A DNA stretch of 64,000 nt from Oscillospiraceae bacterium (GTDB lineage Bacteria; Bacillota; Clostridia; Oscillospirales; Acutalibacteraceae): positions 1-64,000 of the forward strand of contig JALCPP010000001.1 of the NCBI GenBank assembly GCA_022650485.1, given 5' to 3'. Positions 8,655 through 16,086 of the stretch are shown piece after piece. The notes under the pieces are model-generated. The model searched no databases. It had not been told where the DNA came from and worked only from the letters and a program-made list of their open reading frames with translations. Made by a program: the position numbers and the translations under genes. Within the stretch, counting starts at the first letter, position 1. Every line of letters starts with the position of its first letter.

Positions 8655-8966
8655 ATGTCAGAATGGTTTTACAGCAAAGAAATTAAGGCTATGGGACAAG
8701 GGGAAGGGTATCTTGATGACAGCGGTATATGGCATAATGGAACGGAAACGGCTATTAAAACCATTCCCTGCGATGTTCAGCCATACACAAAGGAATTAGC
8801 TTATAAAGATTATGGCTTTACGGTGGATTGCACTAAACGTGTATTTTGTGAAGTTGATTCGACTTTGCAAAATGGCATAACAGTACAGTACAACGGAGAA
8901 CGTTATAAAATTGTTAAGCTGATTGATTGGGATAATTACTATGATATTATGCTTGATAATAAATAA
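8655..8966 (+). CDS. Head closure (stopper) protein
   Basis: The 103-residue, strand-rich protein starts one base after the previous stop codon. It has the pattern of SPP1 gp16-like head-completion proteins: a small beta-barrel with a C-terminal EVDSTLQNGITVQYNGERYKIVKLIDWDNYYDIML reading (split here as VQYNGERYKIVKLIDWDNYY). Such proteins plug the connector after DNA packaging. Placement between adaptor and gp10-like genes supports this; sequence evidence alone is modest. Confidence 0.6.
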   Translation: MSEWFYSKEIKAMGQGEGYLDDSGIWHNGTETAIKTIPCDVQPYTKELAYKDYGFTVDCTKRVFCEVDSTLQNGITVQYNGERYKIVKLIDWDNYYDIMLDNK

Positions 8967-8980
8967 AGGCGGTGGCTTGT

Positions 8981-9286
8981 ATGGCAATGACCTATCAGGA
9001 AGCAATTAAGCTGAACCATCAGAACGCCATAAACGCTATGGAAAAAGCGGTCATTATGGTAGAAGCTGATGCCAAACAGCTTTGTCCTGTTGATACTGGC
9101 GCTACAAAACGTAGCATTACCCATGATATAGATGACGGAGAGAATCAAATTGATGGTTATGTTGGCGCTGGAACAGAGTACGCTTATTGGGCTGAAAAAC
9201 ATCAACCATATCTTGAACCGGCTGTTGATCAAAACCTTTCCAAGATTAAGCAGATGTTTCAGGAAGAACTGATTAAGGTGGAGTAA
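8981..9286 (+). CDS. HK97 gp10-like tail completion protein
   Basis: From ATG 8981 (SD AGGCGGTGG at 8967-8975) the product has 101 residues. The motif CPVDTGATKRSITH followed by VGAGTEYAYWAEKHQPYLEPAV is the hallmark of the HK97 gp10/SPP1 gp16.1-like family, located at the head-tail joining interface. An in-frame GTG at 8972 lies inside the SD. The start of the next gene directly adjoins the stop codon. Confidence 0.8.
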   Translation: MAMTYQEAIKLNHQNAINAMEKAVIMVEADAKQLCPVDTGATKRSITHDIDDGENQIDGYVGAGTEYAYWAEKHQPYLEPAVDQNLSKIKQMFQEELIKVE

Positions 9287-9712
9287 ATGAACTCTTTGGA
9301 AAAATATGAAGTAATTAGAAAGTATCTTATCAATGATGATAAGATTAAAAGTCTATTGACTATAACAGTAGAAAATAAAAATGTTGTTTGTATTTTTACA
9401 GCGGAAAAGCCTAAAAAAGTCACAGCGGACAATTATGTAATCATGAAAATGAAGGAACTTTCCGGTGGTTATATTATGGCTGATCAAGTTGAGTTTGATA
9501 TTATTGGCAAGAATATATCGAAACTACTGCCTGTTAAGGACAGAATTATTGAATTGCTTGATGATCCGAAAAATACAAAAACGATTAAGAATGAAAATGT
9601 AACAATACTAACATCAGAACTTGTAAATGGTGGTGGAATTGCAAAAAATACGGAAACAAATAATTTTAGTATAATTATTTATTTTAAAATTCAAACAGAA
9701 GGAGAGTGTTAA
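9287..9712 (+). CDS. Tail terminator protein
   Basis: The 141-residue product begins at ATG 9287, immediately after the gp10-like stop (TAA ATG). It has the alpha-beta pattern of tail terminator/minor tail proteins (lambda gpU/SPP1 gp17 position): an N-terminal helix, then alternating strands and a helix KDRIIELLDD. Terminators cap the tail tube when it reaches its final length. The call is mainly positional, between gp10-like and major tail genes. Confidence 0.6.
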   Translation: MNSLEKYEVIRKYLINDDKIKSLLTITVENKNVVCIFTAEKPKKVTADNYVIMKMKELSGGYIMADQVEFDIIGKNISKLLPVKDRIIELLDDPKNTKTIKNENVTILTSELVNGGGIAKNTETNNFSIIIYFKIQTEGEC

Positions 9713-9714
9713 TT

Positions 9715-10293
9715 ATGGCTTTACCAACAGATGTCCAGACTACCCCTATTATGCTTGGGAGCGGTGAACTGTATATTGCAAAATGTAGTGACTTAACAAG
9801 TCTCTCATCTCCTACAGATACAGATTTAGCTAAATTTGTAAACATTGGAGCAATATCAGGAAATGCCACATTGACTATTAAAGATGATAATAAGGATGTA
9901 GAATCTACTAATCGTGGTGTAGTAGATGTTTTCCATGGAAAAAGAACCGTATCGTTTAAAACCGGAATCATTACTTTCAACCTTGAAAATCTATCCAAGT
10001 TTATTTATGGTGGTAATTATACGGATGATACTACTAATAAAAAGCAAACAGTTACTATTGGCAGCGAAACAGCTGGCAAATGCTATCTGAAATTCATCCA
10101 TACGGATAAAGAAACGGGTAATACATTAACGGTAAATATTTTTCAGTCAATCTTTTCAGGCGAACAGAGCTTTGAATTTGGCGAAAACGCAACATCTACA
10201 AACTATGAATTCAAGGCACTTGCCACAACTATTGATGGCAAACCAAAATACTTCAATATCGAATATAATTATTCCAATTCTACTATTTCGTAA
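9715..10293 (+). CDS. Major tail tube protein
   Basis: The 192-residue Thr/Asn/Gly-rich protein starts at ATG 9715, with SD GGAGAG at 9701-9706. Features typical of clostridial phage tail tube proteins are LGSGELYIAK near the N-terminus, then alternating strands (GAISGNATLTIKDDNKDVES, RTVSFKTGIITFNLENL) and a C-terminal domain TNYEFKALATTIDGKPKYF. It precedes the chaperone and tape-measure genes, as in nearly all siphoviruses. Polymerised rings of this protein form the non-contractile tail tube. Confidence 0.75.
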   Translation: MALPTDVQTTPIMLGSGELYIAKCSDLTSLSSPTDTDLAKFVNIGAISGNATLTIKDDNKDVESTNRGVVDVFHGKRTVSFKTGIITFNLENLSKFIYGGNYTDDTTNKKQTVTIGSETAGKCYLKFIHTDKETGNTLTVNIFQSIFSGEQSFEFGENATSTNYEFKALATTIDGKPKYFNIEYNYSNSTIS

Positions 10294-10308
10294 AGGAGAT
10301 AAATACAT

Positions 10309-10683
10309 ATGTCAGAAATAATTGATTTAACAGCATTTGAACCGGAACCGCTTTCTATTAAAATGAAAAGTGGAATGGTATATAATATCCCGGCATCTAT
10401 TTCAGTACAGCTAATGACCAAAATTATGAATCTGCAAAAGAAAGCCAAAGAAGTAAAAGACCCTACGGAAACTTTTACGGTTTTGTTCAATATGGCTTTT
10501 GAGATTCTATCTTTGGATAAATCAAAGACTGTTACAATGGATACGGTTAGAGCGGAATTTGATGACCTTATTATCCTCCGAAAATTCATCAATATATTTG
10601 ATGATTTCATGGGAAAATCAGTTGAATCAGTAATTCCACAAGATGAAATCCCAAACAGCAAAACCCCGCTGGAGAAAAAATAA
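10309..10683 (+). CDS. Tail assembly chaperone, first frame (gpG-like)
   Basis: The 124-residue helical protein lies between the tail tube and tape-measure genes, the position of lambda gpG/gpGT chaperones that coat the tape measure during assembly. It ends KTPLEKK with codons GAG AAA AAA TAA inside a hairpin loop. A -1 slip on the A-run (10675-10680) would join the next frame, which is open back through this point. SD AAAGGAG at 10293-10299 supports ATG 10309. Confidence 0.7.
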   Translation: MSEIIDLTAFEPEPLSIKMKSGMVYNIPASISVQLMTKIMNLQKKAKEVKDPTETFTVLFNMAFEILSLDKSKTVTMDTVRAEFDDLIILRKFINIFDDFMGKSVESVIPQDEIPNSKTPLEKK

Positions 10684-10706
10684 ACTCCAGCGGGGTTTCT
10701 TATTTT
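10661..10706 (+). promoter_or_regulatory. Perfect 14-bp hairpin enclosing an A6 slippery run and the stop codon
   Basis: Arms 10661-10674 and 10685-10698 are perfectly complementary; the 10-base loop is AAAAAATAAA and holds the stop codon of the first chaperone frame. CTTATTTTA follows. It looks both like an intrinsic terminator and like a frameshift cassette for the gpG/gpGT-type chaperone. Which activity dominates cannot be told from sequence. Confidence 0.65.
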
Positions 10707-10943
10707 ATGCGGAATATTGTACTGGTGGAAAAGGAAACAGGTAATTCATACGAACAGGTTATGAATATGCCGTACATCATTTTTCTTTGTCATCTATATT
10801 GGATTCAGCAGCTTAATTTTGAATCATATGAAGATCAAATGTCTTTATTTGGATTAAGCCAAGGTAATGGGCAACTAAAACAAAATCAAATTATTACGGA
10901 ACCGGATTTAGCGGCAATTAAAAAGTTAGGAGGTGGTTTATAA
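10707..10943 (+). CDS. Tail assembly chaperone, second frame (gpT-like part)
   Basis: This 78-codon frame (MRNIVLVEKETGNSYEQ to KKLGGGL) is in the -1 frame relative to the upstream chaperone. Its reading stays open upstream past ATG 10707 through ATA AAC TCC AGC at 10680, right after the A6 run. ATG 10707 has no good SD, so a frameshift fusion (about 210 residues in total) or reinitiation after the hairpin is more likely than independent initiation. Its TAA overlaps the tape-measure ATG by one base (TAATG), so the two are translationally coupled. Confidence 0.65.
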   Translation: MRNIVLVEKETGNSYEQVMNMPYIIFLCHLYWIQQLNFESYEDQMSLFGLSQGNGQLKQNQIITEPDLAAIKKLGGGL

Positions 10944-12943
10944 TGCCTTCTGTCGATTTAATGACATATAAGCAAAAAATTGAACTGGATGATTCAGGCT
11001 TTAATTCTGGTATGACGAAAGCTGAATCAAATTTTAATAAATTTAAAAGCGGATTAGGGACAATAGGCGGTATGCTAACTAAAACAATTGGAGCTGGTGT
11101 TGCCGCTGCCGGTGGTTCGTTAGTTGCGTTTGGTAAAAAAGGTATTGAAACCGCTTCTGATTTAAATGAAGTTCAGAATGTAGTAGATCAAACATTTGGG
11201 GACAATGCATCAAAAATAAATAGTTGGGCAAAGTCGGCTGCTACTTCTTTCGGTATGTCTGAATTATCAGCGGAACAGTATAACGGCACAATGGGAGCTA
11301 TGTTGAAATCTATGGGGCTTACAGGGGATCAGGTCACAACTATGAGTACTAAAATGGTTGGGCTTGCCGGTGACATGGCCTCGTTTTATAACCTTGATCC
11401 TTCTGAAGCATTTGAAAAGATACGGTCTGGTATCAGTGGAGAAACGGAACCATTAAAGCAACTTGGTATCAATATGTCCGTTGCAAATCTGAATGCTTTT
11501 GCTATGTCAGAAGGCTTGAACAAAAGCTATGACAGTATGACACAATCGGAACAAGCTACATTAAGATATAACTATTTGCTTAATACGACAAAGGACGCTC
11601 AAGGAGATTTCTCTAAAACGTCTGGTAGCTTGGCTAACCAAATGCGAATAGCGCAACTAAAAGTAACTGACTTAGCTGGAGAGTTCGGAAAATCATTACT
11701 GCCAATGGCAAATCAGGCTTTGAGTGGAATATTAAATTTTGCAAATAAATCTCAAGGCGCTTTCACTAATCTGTTTACTGGATTTTCTGGTTTATTGACT
11801 GGAACAAAAGGAGCGGAAGCACAGTTTACAAGCGGTGCAACCACTTTGATTAACAGTTTGGTTTCACAGGTTGTAAATATGGTTCCTAAAATTTTAACTG
11901 TAGCAACATCATTAATTCCATCTGTTACAACTGCTTTAATGTCTAATTTACCTACGTTAATTACAGCGGTTATGAATATATTCCCTCAAATATCAAGTAC
12001 TCTTTTATCTATGCTTCCAATGATTTTAAATTGTGGAATACAAGTTATTTTATCGCTTGTTAAAGGGTTGGCATCGGCATTGCCGCAGCTTATTCCTCAA
12101 ATCGTCAATACAGTTATTGCTATGGCAAACACATTAATTGCTAATATTGATAAAATAGTTGATGCAGGAATTAAACTTTTAATTGGACTAGCACAGGGAT
12201 TAATAAATGCTCTTCCCCAACTTTTAGCAAAAGCGCCGGTTATCATTCAAAACTTGGTAACTGCTATTAGTAATAATTTACCTAAAATTGTTGAGGTTGG
12301 TATTCAGCTAATTATTGCACTTGCAGGGGCTTTAATTAAAAGTATTCCTACACTGATTAAAGCCATTCCACAAATCATAGCAGCTATTGTAAAAGGTTTT
12401 GCTAATTATTACGGTCAAATGGCTGAGATAGGCCTTAATCTCATTAAGGGCATTTGGAACGGCATCAGTAATGCTGCATCTTGGCTATGGAATAAAGTAA
12501 GCGGATTTTGTGAAGATTTGGTTGATAAGATTAAAAATAAGTTAGGAATACATAGTCCTTCAAAAGTTATGGCTGATGAAGTCGGTAAATATATGGCTCT
12601 TGGAGTAGGTCAGGGATTCACTGATAATATGGACTCTGTCTCCAAACAGATGCAAGCCGCGATTCCTACAAGTTTTGATTTTGATGTTGCATCCAATATC
12701 AATAGCCAATTCAGTAATTTAAAGAGCGGTTTACAGAGTCAATCATCTTCTAATTATGCTGTTGCCGGTTCACCTATTAATTTAAATGTCAAATTAGGTG
12801 ATATTACTGTGCAAGGTAATGCGGATCAGAATGCTATAGCGCAGATGAAACAAATTGCTCAGAATCAGGTAAATCAATTAGAACAGAGAATATTTAATGC
12901 TTTTACTGTTCTTCCATCAAAAGCAAGTGCTATGGTGAAGTGA
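10943..12943 (+). CDS. Tail tape measure protein
   Basis: The 666-residue protein has an N-terminal helical region with Gly/Ala segments (GAGVAAAGGSLVAFGKKG). A TP901-type core follows (NEVQNVVDQTFGDN, then MASFYNLDPSEAFEKIRSGISGETEPLKQLG). A long hydrophobic stretch (about residues 300-480) repeats IxxALPQLxxxxPxII-like units. The C-terminus has SPSKVMADEVGKYMALGVGQG. It sets tail length and helps eject DNA; 666 residues predicts a rather short tail. ATG overlaps the preceding stop. No baseplate genes follow, as would be expected. Confidence 0.9.
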   Translation: MPSVDLMTYKQKIELDDSGFNSGMTKAESNFNKFKSGLGTIGGMLTKTIGAGVAAAGGSLVAFGKKGIETASDLNEVQNVVDQTFGDNASKINSWAKSAATSFGMSELSAEQYNGTMGAMLKSMGLTGDQVTTMSTKMVGLAGDMASFYNLDPSEAFEKIRSGISGETEPLKQLGINMSVANLNAFAMSEGLNKSYDSMTQSEQATLRYNYLLNTTKDAQGDFSKTSGSLANQMRIAQLKVTDLAGEFGKSLLPMANQALSGILNFANKSQGAFTNLFTGFSGLLTGTKGAEAQFTSGATTLINSLVSQVVNMVPKILTVATSLIPSVTTALMSNLPTLITAVMNIFPQISSTLLSMLPMILNCGIQVILSLVKGLASALPQLIPQIVNTVIAMANTLIANIDKIVDAGIKLLIGLAQGLINALPQLLAKAPVIIQNLVTAISNNLPKIVEVGIQLIIALAGALIKSIPTLIKAIPQIIAAIVKGFANYYGQMAEIGLNLIKGIWNGISNAASWLWNKVSGFCEDLVDKIKNKLGIHSPSKVMADEVGKYMALGVGQGFTDNMDSVSKQMQAAIPTSFDFDVASNINSQFSNLKSGLQSQSSSNYAVAGSPINLNVKLGDITVQGNADQNAIAQMKQIAQNQVNQLEQRIFNAFTVLPSKASAMVK

Positions 12944-12947
12944 TAAT

Positions 12948-12980
12948 ATGGACAATTTAGAAAGTGCGATTCAAAAATAG
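12948..12980 (+). pseudogene. Ten-codon frame after the tape measure, possible remnant of a deleted tail gene
   Basis: ATG 12948 with a GGTGAAG SD (12934-12940) opens MDNLESAIQK and hits TAG directly at the SD of the next gene. A phage distal tail gene would normally start here. The sequence is compatible with the 5' stub of such a gene left by deletion, but ten codons do not prove homology. Confidence 0.3.
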
Positions 12981-12994
12981 AGAAGGTGATTTTA

Positions 12995-13279
12995 TTGAAA
13001 AAAACAATGACAGATGTTTCTAATGGAATTCTTAATTCTATTCAATATATGGTTGATAGAGCCATTTCTAAGGCTAAATTTGATAGGACAGAACAAGGTA
13101 CAATTATAGCAAATTTAGGTAACAATCAATATACGGTAAGAATTGATGGGGTAGAGTATGCTATCCCATCTTCCCTACCCTCTTCTATTATAACATATTT
13201 AGTTAATGACGTAGTATTGATAACATATTTTCAAAATCAAAATGAAAATGCTTATATTACAGGAAAGGTAGTGAAATGA
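12995..13279 (+). CDS. Small phage tail-region protein with OB-like C-terminal part
   Basis: From TTG 12995 (SD GAGAAGGTGAT at 12979-12989) the product has 94 residues. After a helical N-terminus, the sequence GTIIANLGNNQYTVRIDGVEYAIPS and VVLITYFQNQNENAYITGKV reads as a small beta-barrel. Similar short proteins occur late in tail operons of clostridial phages, near baseplate genes. Here it is the last structural-strand gene before a terminator. Function unproven; baseplate or spike-associated is an inference. Confidence 0.55.
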   Translation: MKKTMTDVSNGILNSIQYMVDRAISKAKFDRTEQGTIIANLGNNQYTVRIDGVEYAIPSSLPSSIITYLVNDVVLITYFQNQNENAYITGKVVK

Positions 13280-13291
13280 TAAATGGAAATA

Positions 13292-13332
13292 AGAAAGCGG
13301 CATTGACTTTAATAGCCATTGCCGTTCTTTTT
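13292..13332 (+). terminator. Terminator at the end of the phage structural operon
   Basis: AGAAAGCGGCATTG and CCATTGCCGTTCTT form an imperfect stem, followed by TTTTCT. It ends the plus-strand operon ahead of the minus-strand gene at 13355. Confidence 0.6.
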
Positions 13333-13354
13333 CTACAATTTTAATTGCATGGGA

Positions 13355-13594
13355 TTATTTCATCTTTTCTTTGAGGATTGCCATGATCTCATCAGGTGAT
13401 TTGCCGGATTTGTCGATGAATTCTTGAAGAACTTCAATTTTCTTATGTTGCTGTTCGTCAAAGATGGCTTTCTTCTGATCGTTCAAAGCTTTGATCTTTT
13501 CGTCGATTTTAGATTTCTTGGTTTCTTCAACTGATATTTGATCATCAATCAATTGAAGTTTTTCTTCGTCGGATTTCTGTTTGCCTCTTGGCAT
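13355..13594 (-). CDS. Small coiled-coil protein of the prophage
   Basis: The 79-residue charged protein has an N-terminal basic MPRGKQKSDEEK and a long Lys/Glu/Gln coiled coil, then SGKSPDEIMAILKEKM. It resembles small coiled-coil proteins of mobile elements (DUF4315-like), but the match is weak. It is transcribed opposite to the structural genes and divergently from the AlpA-like gene at 13671. It may be expressed in the lysogen. Function unknown. Confidence 0.6.
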   Translation of the reverse strand: MPRGKQKSDEEKLQLIDDQISVEETKKSKIDEKIKALNDQKKAIFDEQQHKKIEVLQEFIDKSGKSPDEIMAILKEKMK

Positions 13595-13670
13595 AGAATC
13601 ATCTCCATAAAAGATTATAGATTATTTTACATCATTGTTGGATAGAAGTAAATATATTATTCACTAAAAT

Positions 13671-13898
13671 TTGGAAAGGAAGATCGTTATAGATACAAAT
13701 GATAATACTAAGTTACCAGAACTTATGACAGTGCAAGAATTAATTGATTATTTCCATTGTAGTAAGAACAAAGCGTATGAATTAATTAAGCAGAAAAGCT
13801 TTCCATCAATCCATTTGGGAGGAAGATATTATATCTTAAAGGATAAGTTCGTTGTGTGGATTAATAATCAGACAAGAAAATGCACTTATGCAAATTAA
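13671..13898 (+). CDS. AlpA/excisionase-like DNA-binding protein
   Basis: The 75-residue product contains a MerR/AlpA-type helix-turn-helix: LMTVQELIDYFHCSKNKAYELI, here divided as LMTVQELIDYF and HCSKNKAYELIKQKSFPSIHLGG in two parts, then RYYILKDKFVVWI. Such proteins act as excisionases or activators of integrases. The TTG at 13671 has no SD; SD AAAGGAAG (13675-13682) is 6 bases before an in-frame ATA at 13689, so the start may be non-AUG. The 3' end overlaps the convergent integrase gene by 4 bases. Confidence 0.7.
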   Translation: MERKIVIDTNDNTKLPELMTVQELIDYFHCSKNKAYELIKQKSFPSIHLGGRYYILKDKFVVWINNQTRKCTYAN

Positions 13899-15115
13899 AT
13901 CTCATCCAATAGCTGGACTGCTTCTGCTTTCTGTTGCTGGATCAGATGGATATATATATTATAGGTTATAGTAACGTCGGCGTGGCCTAAGAGCATGGAG
14001 ACTGTTTTCACGTCAACATTTTTTTCAAACAGCTTCGATGCAAAGGTGTGGCGTAGGGTGTGAATCCCACATCTTTCAATTTCGGCGCGTTTCAAAATTT
14101 CTTCAAAAGTACGGCAGAAATTCCGTGGTTTATTTTGCGTCCCTGTTTCAGTACATAAAATATAGCTTTTTTCTCCAAAATATCTAATTTTCTTAATTTG
14201 AGTTAGAGCGTCAATAGCTGTATTATTTAATGGTATAATCCGTTTACTGGATTTCGTCTTGAGAAAGTCCTGATTGATCTGGACTCTTTTCTTTTTACCT
14301 GATTTTCTGTCTACAGCCATAACGACGTTACTTTCAACAGATAGTTGCTTTTTCTCCCAATTAACGTTTTCCCATTTGATAGCTAATGCTTCTCCCAATC
14401 TTAGGCCGGTATTCATAATAAAAATCATACCATAGCCGAGGGGGTAGCGATACTTGCCATTTTTATATATAAATGTACACTGTTCTTTAAATCGCTTGAT
14501 CTCATCATTGCTGAACCATCTTATAGGCTTTCGCTCAAACTGATGTACAGATGGCAGCGAAACAGCCGATACAGGATTGTAGTCCATCCTTCTTATTGAT
14601 ATGGCATATTTACAACAGGCGTTAATTGCGTTGTACGCTTTTTTTATTGTTGAATAGGAATAGTTTTTATTCCTCATCATATTTATAAGTTCTTCCTGTA
14701 TTTGTTGGGCAGTTAATTCAAAAAGTTTATGATAACCAATGGTGGGGACAATGTTATCATTAATAGTAGCTTCCAGCCGATCATAAGAAGACGGTTTTAA
14801 ATCGTTAAATTTGACGGTAGTAAGCCAATTAGTGATAAATTCATCTACAGTTGTGTTATTTGATTCTTCATCAGGATTATTATTCAGGAGTGCTTTATAG
14901 GCGTTCAGCTTATCTTTAACAGTTTTATATTTCATACTATAGAAAAATTTAAGTTTTGGCTTGCCATTTTCTAAAGTGCCTATCTGAATTTTTGCACACC
15001 AACGACCATCTGATCGCTGAAAAATGCTTCCTTCGCCATTGGATTTACGATGATATCCCTTTTTTGATTCGCTTTCATTTTCGGTTTTAACTGGTTTCTC
15101 ATCCATATTATTCAC
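13895..15115 (-). CDS. int: Phage tyrosine integrase
   Basis: The 406-residue protein has an N-terminal AP2-like arm-binding region (GEGSIFQRSDGRWCAKIQIG), a SAM-like core-binding domain (about 85-185) and a C-terminal catalytic domain. Catalytic residues visible are Arg in NTGLRLGEALAIKW, HTLRHTFAS (H-x-x-R), GHAD and the terminal Tyr in YNIYIHL. It recombines attP with the tRNA-Trp attB and, with an excisionase, reverses this. It is transcribed away from the tRNA with its 5' end about 220 bp from it, which places attP-derived arm sites between them. Appears intact. Confidence 0.93.
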   Translation of the reverse strand: MNNMDEKPVKTENESESKKGYHRKSNGEGSIFQRSDGRWCAKIQIGTLENGKPKLKFFYSMKYKTVKDKLNAYKALLNNNPDEESNNTTVDEFITNWLTTVKFNDLKPSSYDRLEATINDNIVPTIGYHKLFELTAQQIQEELINMMRNKNYSYSTIKKAYNAINACCKYAISIRRMDYNPVSAVSLPSVHQFERKPIRWFSNDEIKRFKEQCTFIYKNGKYRYPLGYGMIFIMNTGLRLGEALAIKWENVNWEKKQLSVESNVVMAVDRKSGKKKRVQINQDFLKTKSSKRIIPLNNTAIDALTQIKKIRYFGEKSYILCTETGTQNKPRNFCRTFEEILKRAEIERCGIHTLRHTFASKLFEKNVDVKTVSMLLGHADVTITYNIYIHLIQQQKAEAVQLLDEI

Positions 15116-15159
15116 GTCCTCATATTAAAAACATGGTTACATGAGTATTATAAAGCAAA

Positions 15160-15202
15160 GACACCAATTAATCAATCATGCGGGACACCAAATAGACACC
15201 AA
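15160..15202. repeat. Three GACACCAA repeats, candidate integrase arm-binding sites
   Basis: GACACCAA occurs at 15160-15167, 15184-15191 and 15195-15202 in the same orientation, between int and the tRNA-Trp 3' end. The spacings (24 and 11 bp) suit arm-type or Xis sites. No footprint can be inferred. Confidence 0.5.
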
Positions 15203-15286
15203 ATGCGAAGGGAAAGGAAGAGAAGTTGAGGGAAAAGAAAATAAATGATATGGAATATGGAATTATATATCACTTACAAATAGACA

Positions 15287-15329
15287 TGAAAATAGCCAAG
15301 AACCCGCATCAATACTGGATTCTTGGCTA
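15287..15329 (-). terminator. Terminator of tRNA-Trp
   Basis: A perfect 10-bp stem (15293-15302 and 15320-15329) is followed on the minus strand by TTTTCATG. It is just downstream of the tRNA, within or at the edge of the prophage end. Confidence 0.6.
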
Positions 15330-15337
15330 CTATTCTT

Positions 15338-15413
15338 TGGCAGGGGCAGAAGGACTTGAACCCTCGGCACGTGGTTTTGGAGACCACTGCTCTACCAACT
15401 GAGCTATACCCCT
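15338..15413 (-). tRNA. tRNA-Trp (anticodon CCA)
   Basis: This 76-base gene reads AGGGGTATAGCTCAGTTGGT in the D arm, anticodon loop TCTCCAAAA (CCA), TTCAAGT in the T arm, and an encoded CCA end. The acceptor stem AGGGGTA/TGCCCCT pairs with one G-T. It is the presumed attachment site of the adjacent prophage. Its 3' half faces the integrase, consistent with integration that rebuilds the tRNA. Confidence 0.95.
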
Positions 15414-15446
15414 ATATTTGCTAAATCACTTTCTGACGCAAGTGTA

Positions 15447-15475
15447 ATTCTATCATTTTTCCATGGGTGTGTCAA
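15447..15475 (-). promoter_or_regulatory. Sigma-A promoter of tRNA-Trp
   Basis: On the minus strand, TTGACA (15475-15470), 17 bp, TAGAAT (15452-15447). It lies 34 bp upstream of the tRNA 5' end. Confidence 0.75.
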
Positions 15476-15717
15476 GAGCAGAAGAAGATTTTAACAATAA
15501 AAGCAGAATGCTTTGTGCGTCAAGTGTGTTTGTTCCGAATCATTTGATCTTTTCAGCCGGTAATCCGGAGATCCGGGAAGAGAGATGTTAAAATTTTAAA
15601 TTCTAGTTTAAATTGATTTTAATTTTTGATGGAAATATTATTGAAAAAGAACCCTTTGACTTGCCTCTGAAAACAGATGCCAAAATCCATGAAGCCTGTA
15701 AATCTGGCACTTTTGAC

Positions 15718-15746
15718 TTGACAGATTCAGGCAATACCTATATAAT
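15718..15746 (+). promoter_or_regulatory. Consensus promoter of rpsU
   Basis: TTGACA (15718-15723), 17-bp spacer, TATAAT (15741-15746). The rest of the gap from 15476 to 15717 shows no convincing gene. Confidence 0.85.
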
Positions 15747-15810
15747 TATTCTATGTAAAGTAGTATGATTTACAAAACCCCTGCTTTTCGGCGGATGGGA
15801 GGGAAGATAA

Positions 15811-15987
15811 ATGGCTGAAATCCGAGTAAAAGAGAATGAGTCTCTGGATAGCGCCCTCAGACGTTTTAAAAAGCAATGTGCTAGAGCTGGCGTGATCGCG
15901 GAAGTTCGCAAGAGAGAGGCATACGAGAAGCCCTCTGTTAAGCGGAAGAAGAAATCTGAAGCGGCGCGCAAACGCAAGTTCAAATAA
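15811..15987 (+). CDS. rpsU: 30S ribosomal protein S21
   Basis: The 58-residue basic protein begins [19 protein letters not shown] and ends in Arg/Lys-rich [13 protein letters not shown], the signature of bacterial S21. It binds the small subunit near the anti-Shine-Dalgarno end of 16S rRNA and aids initiation. SD GGGAGGGAAG is at 15798-15807. It has a near-perfect promoter upstream and its own strong terminator, so it is monocistronic. It is the first host protein gene after the prophage. Confidence 0.96.
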   Translation: MAEIRVKENESLDSALRRFKKQCARAGVIAEVRKREAYEKPSVKRKKKSEAARKRKFK

Positions 15988-16021
15988 GTGCTGTTTGCTG
16001 CAATGTTACCAAATTGATAGT

Positions 16022-16050
16022 AAAAAAGCGGGCATTATGCCCGCTTTTTT
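16022..16050. terminator. Terminator after rpsU
   Basis: Perfect 13-bp arms (16022-16034 and 16038-16050, GCGGGCA core) with A- and T-tracts on both sides; could act in both directions. Confidence 0.9.
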
Positions 16051-16086
16051 AAACGGAATTACAAGTTGCGTACAAGGGGGGATTTT

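Larger units (their letters stand above)
1..15337. mobile_element. Right part of a siphovirus-type prophage integrated at tRNA-Trp
   Basis: A continuous block of phage genes (terminase, portal, capsid, connector, tail, tape measure, AlpA-like, integrase) abuts the 3' end of tRNA-Trp and is visibly more AT-rich than the DNA from 15.4 kb on. The left end lies outside the window, so early and replication genes are not seen. The integrase beside the tRNA 3' end is the usual arrangement for integration that regenerates the tRNA. No distal tail, baseplate, receptor-binding, holin or endolysin gene occurs between the tape measure and the integrase, so the element looks defective unless those genes lie to the left. 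The exact right boundary is inferred. Confidence 0.9.

Noticed and set aside
11840-12400. Repeat-rich part of the tape measure as a DNA repeat
   Set aside because: The periodicity is at protein level (hydrophobic helices with Pro/Gln), as usual for tape measures, not a nucleotide repeat.
15613-15768. A 51-codon frame (TTG start) upstream of rpsU
   Set aside because: No SD, and it runs across the consensus rpsU promoter; composition looks like intergenic DNA.
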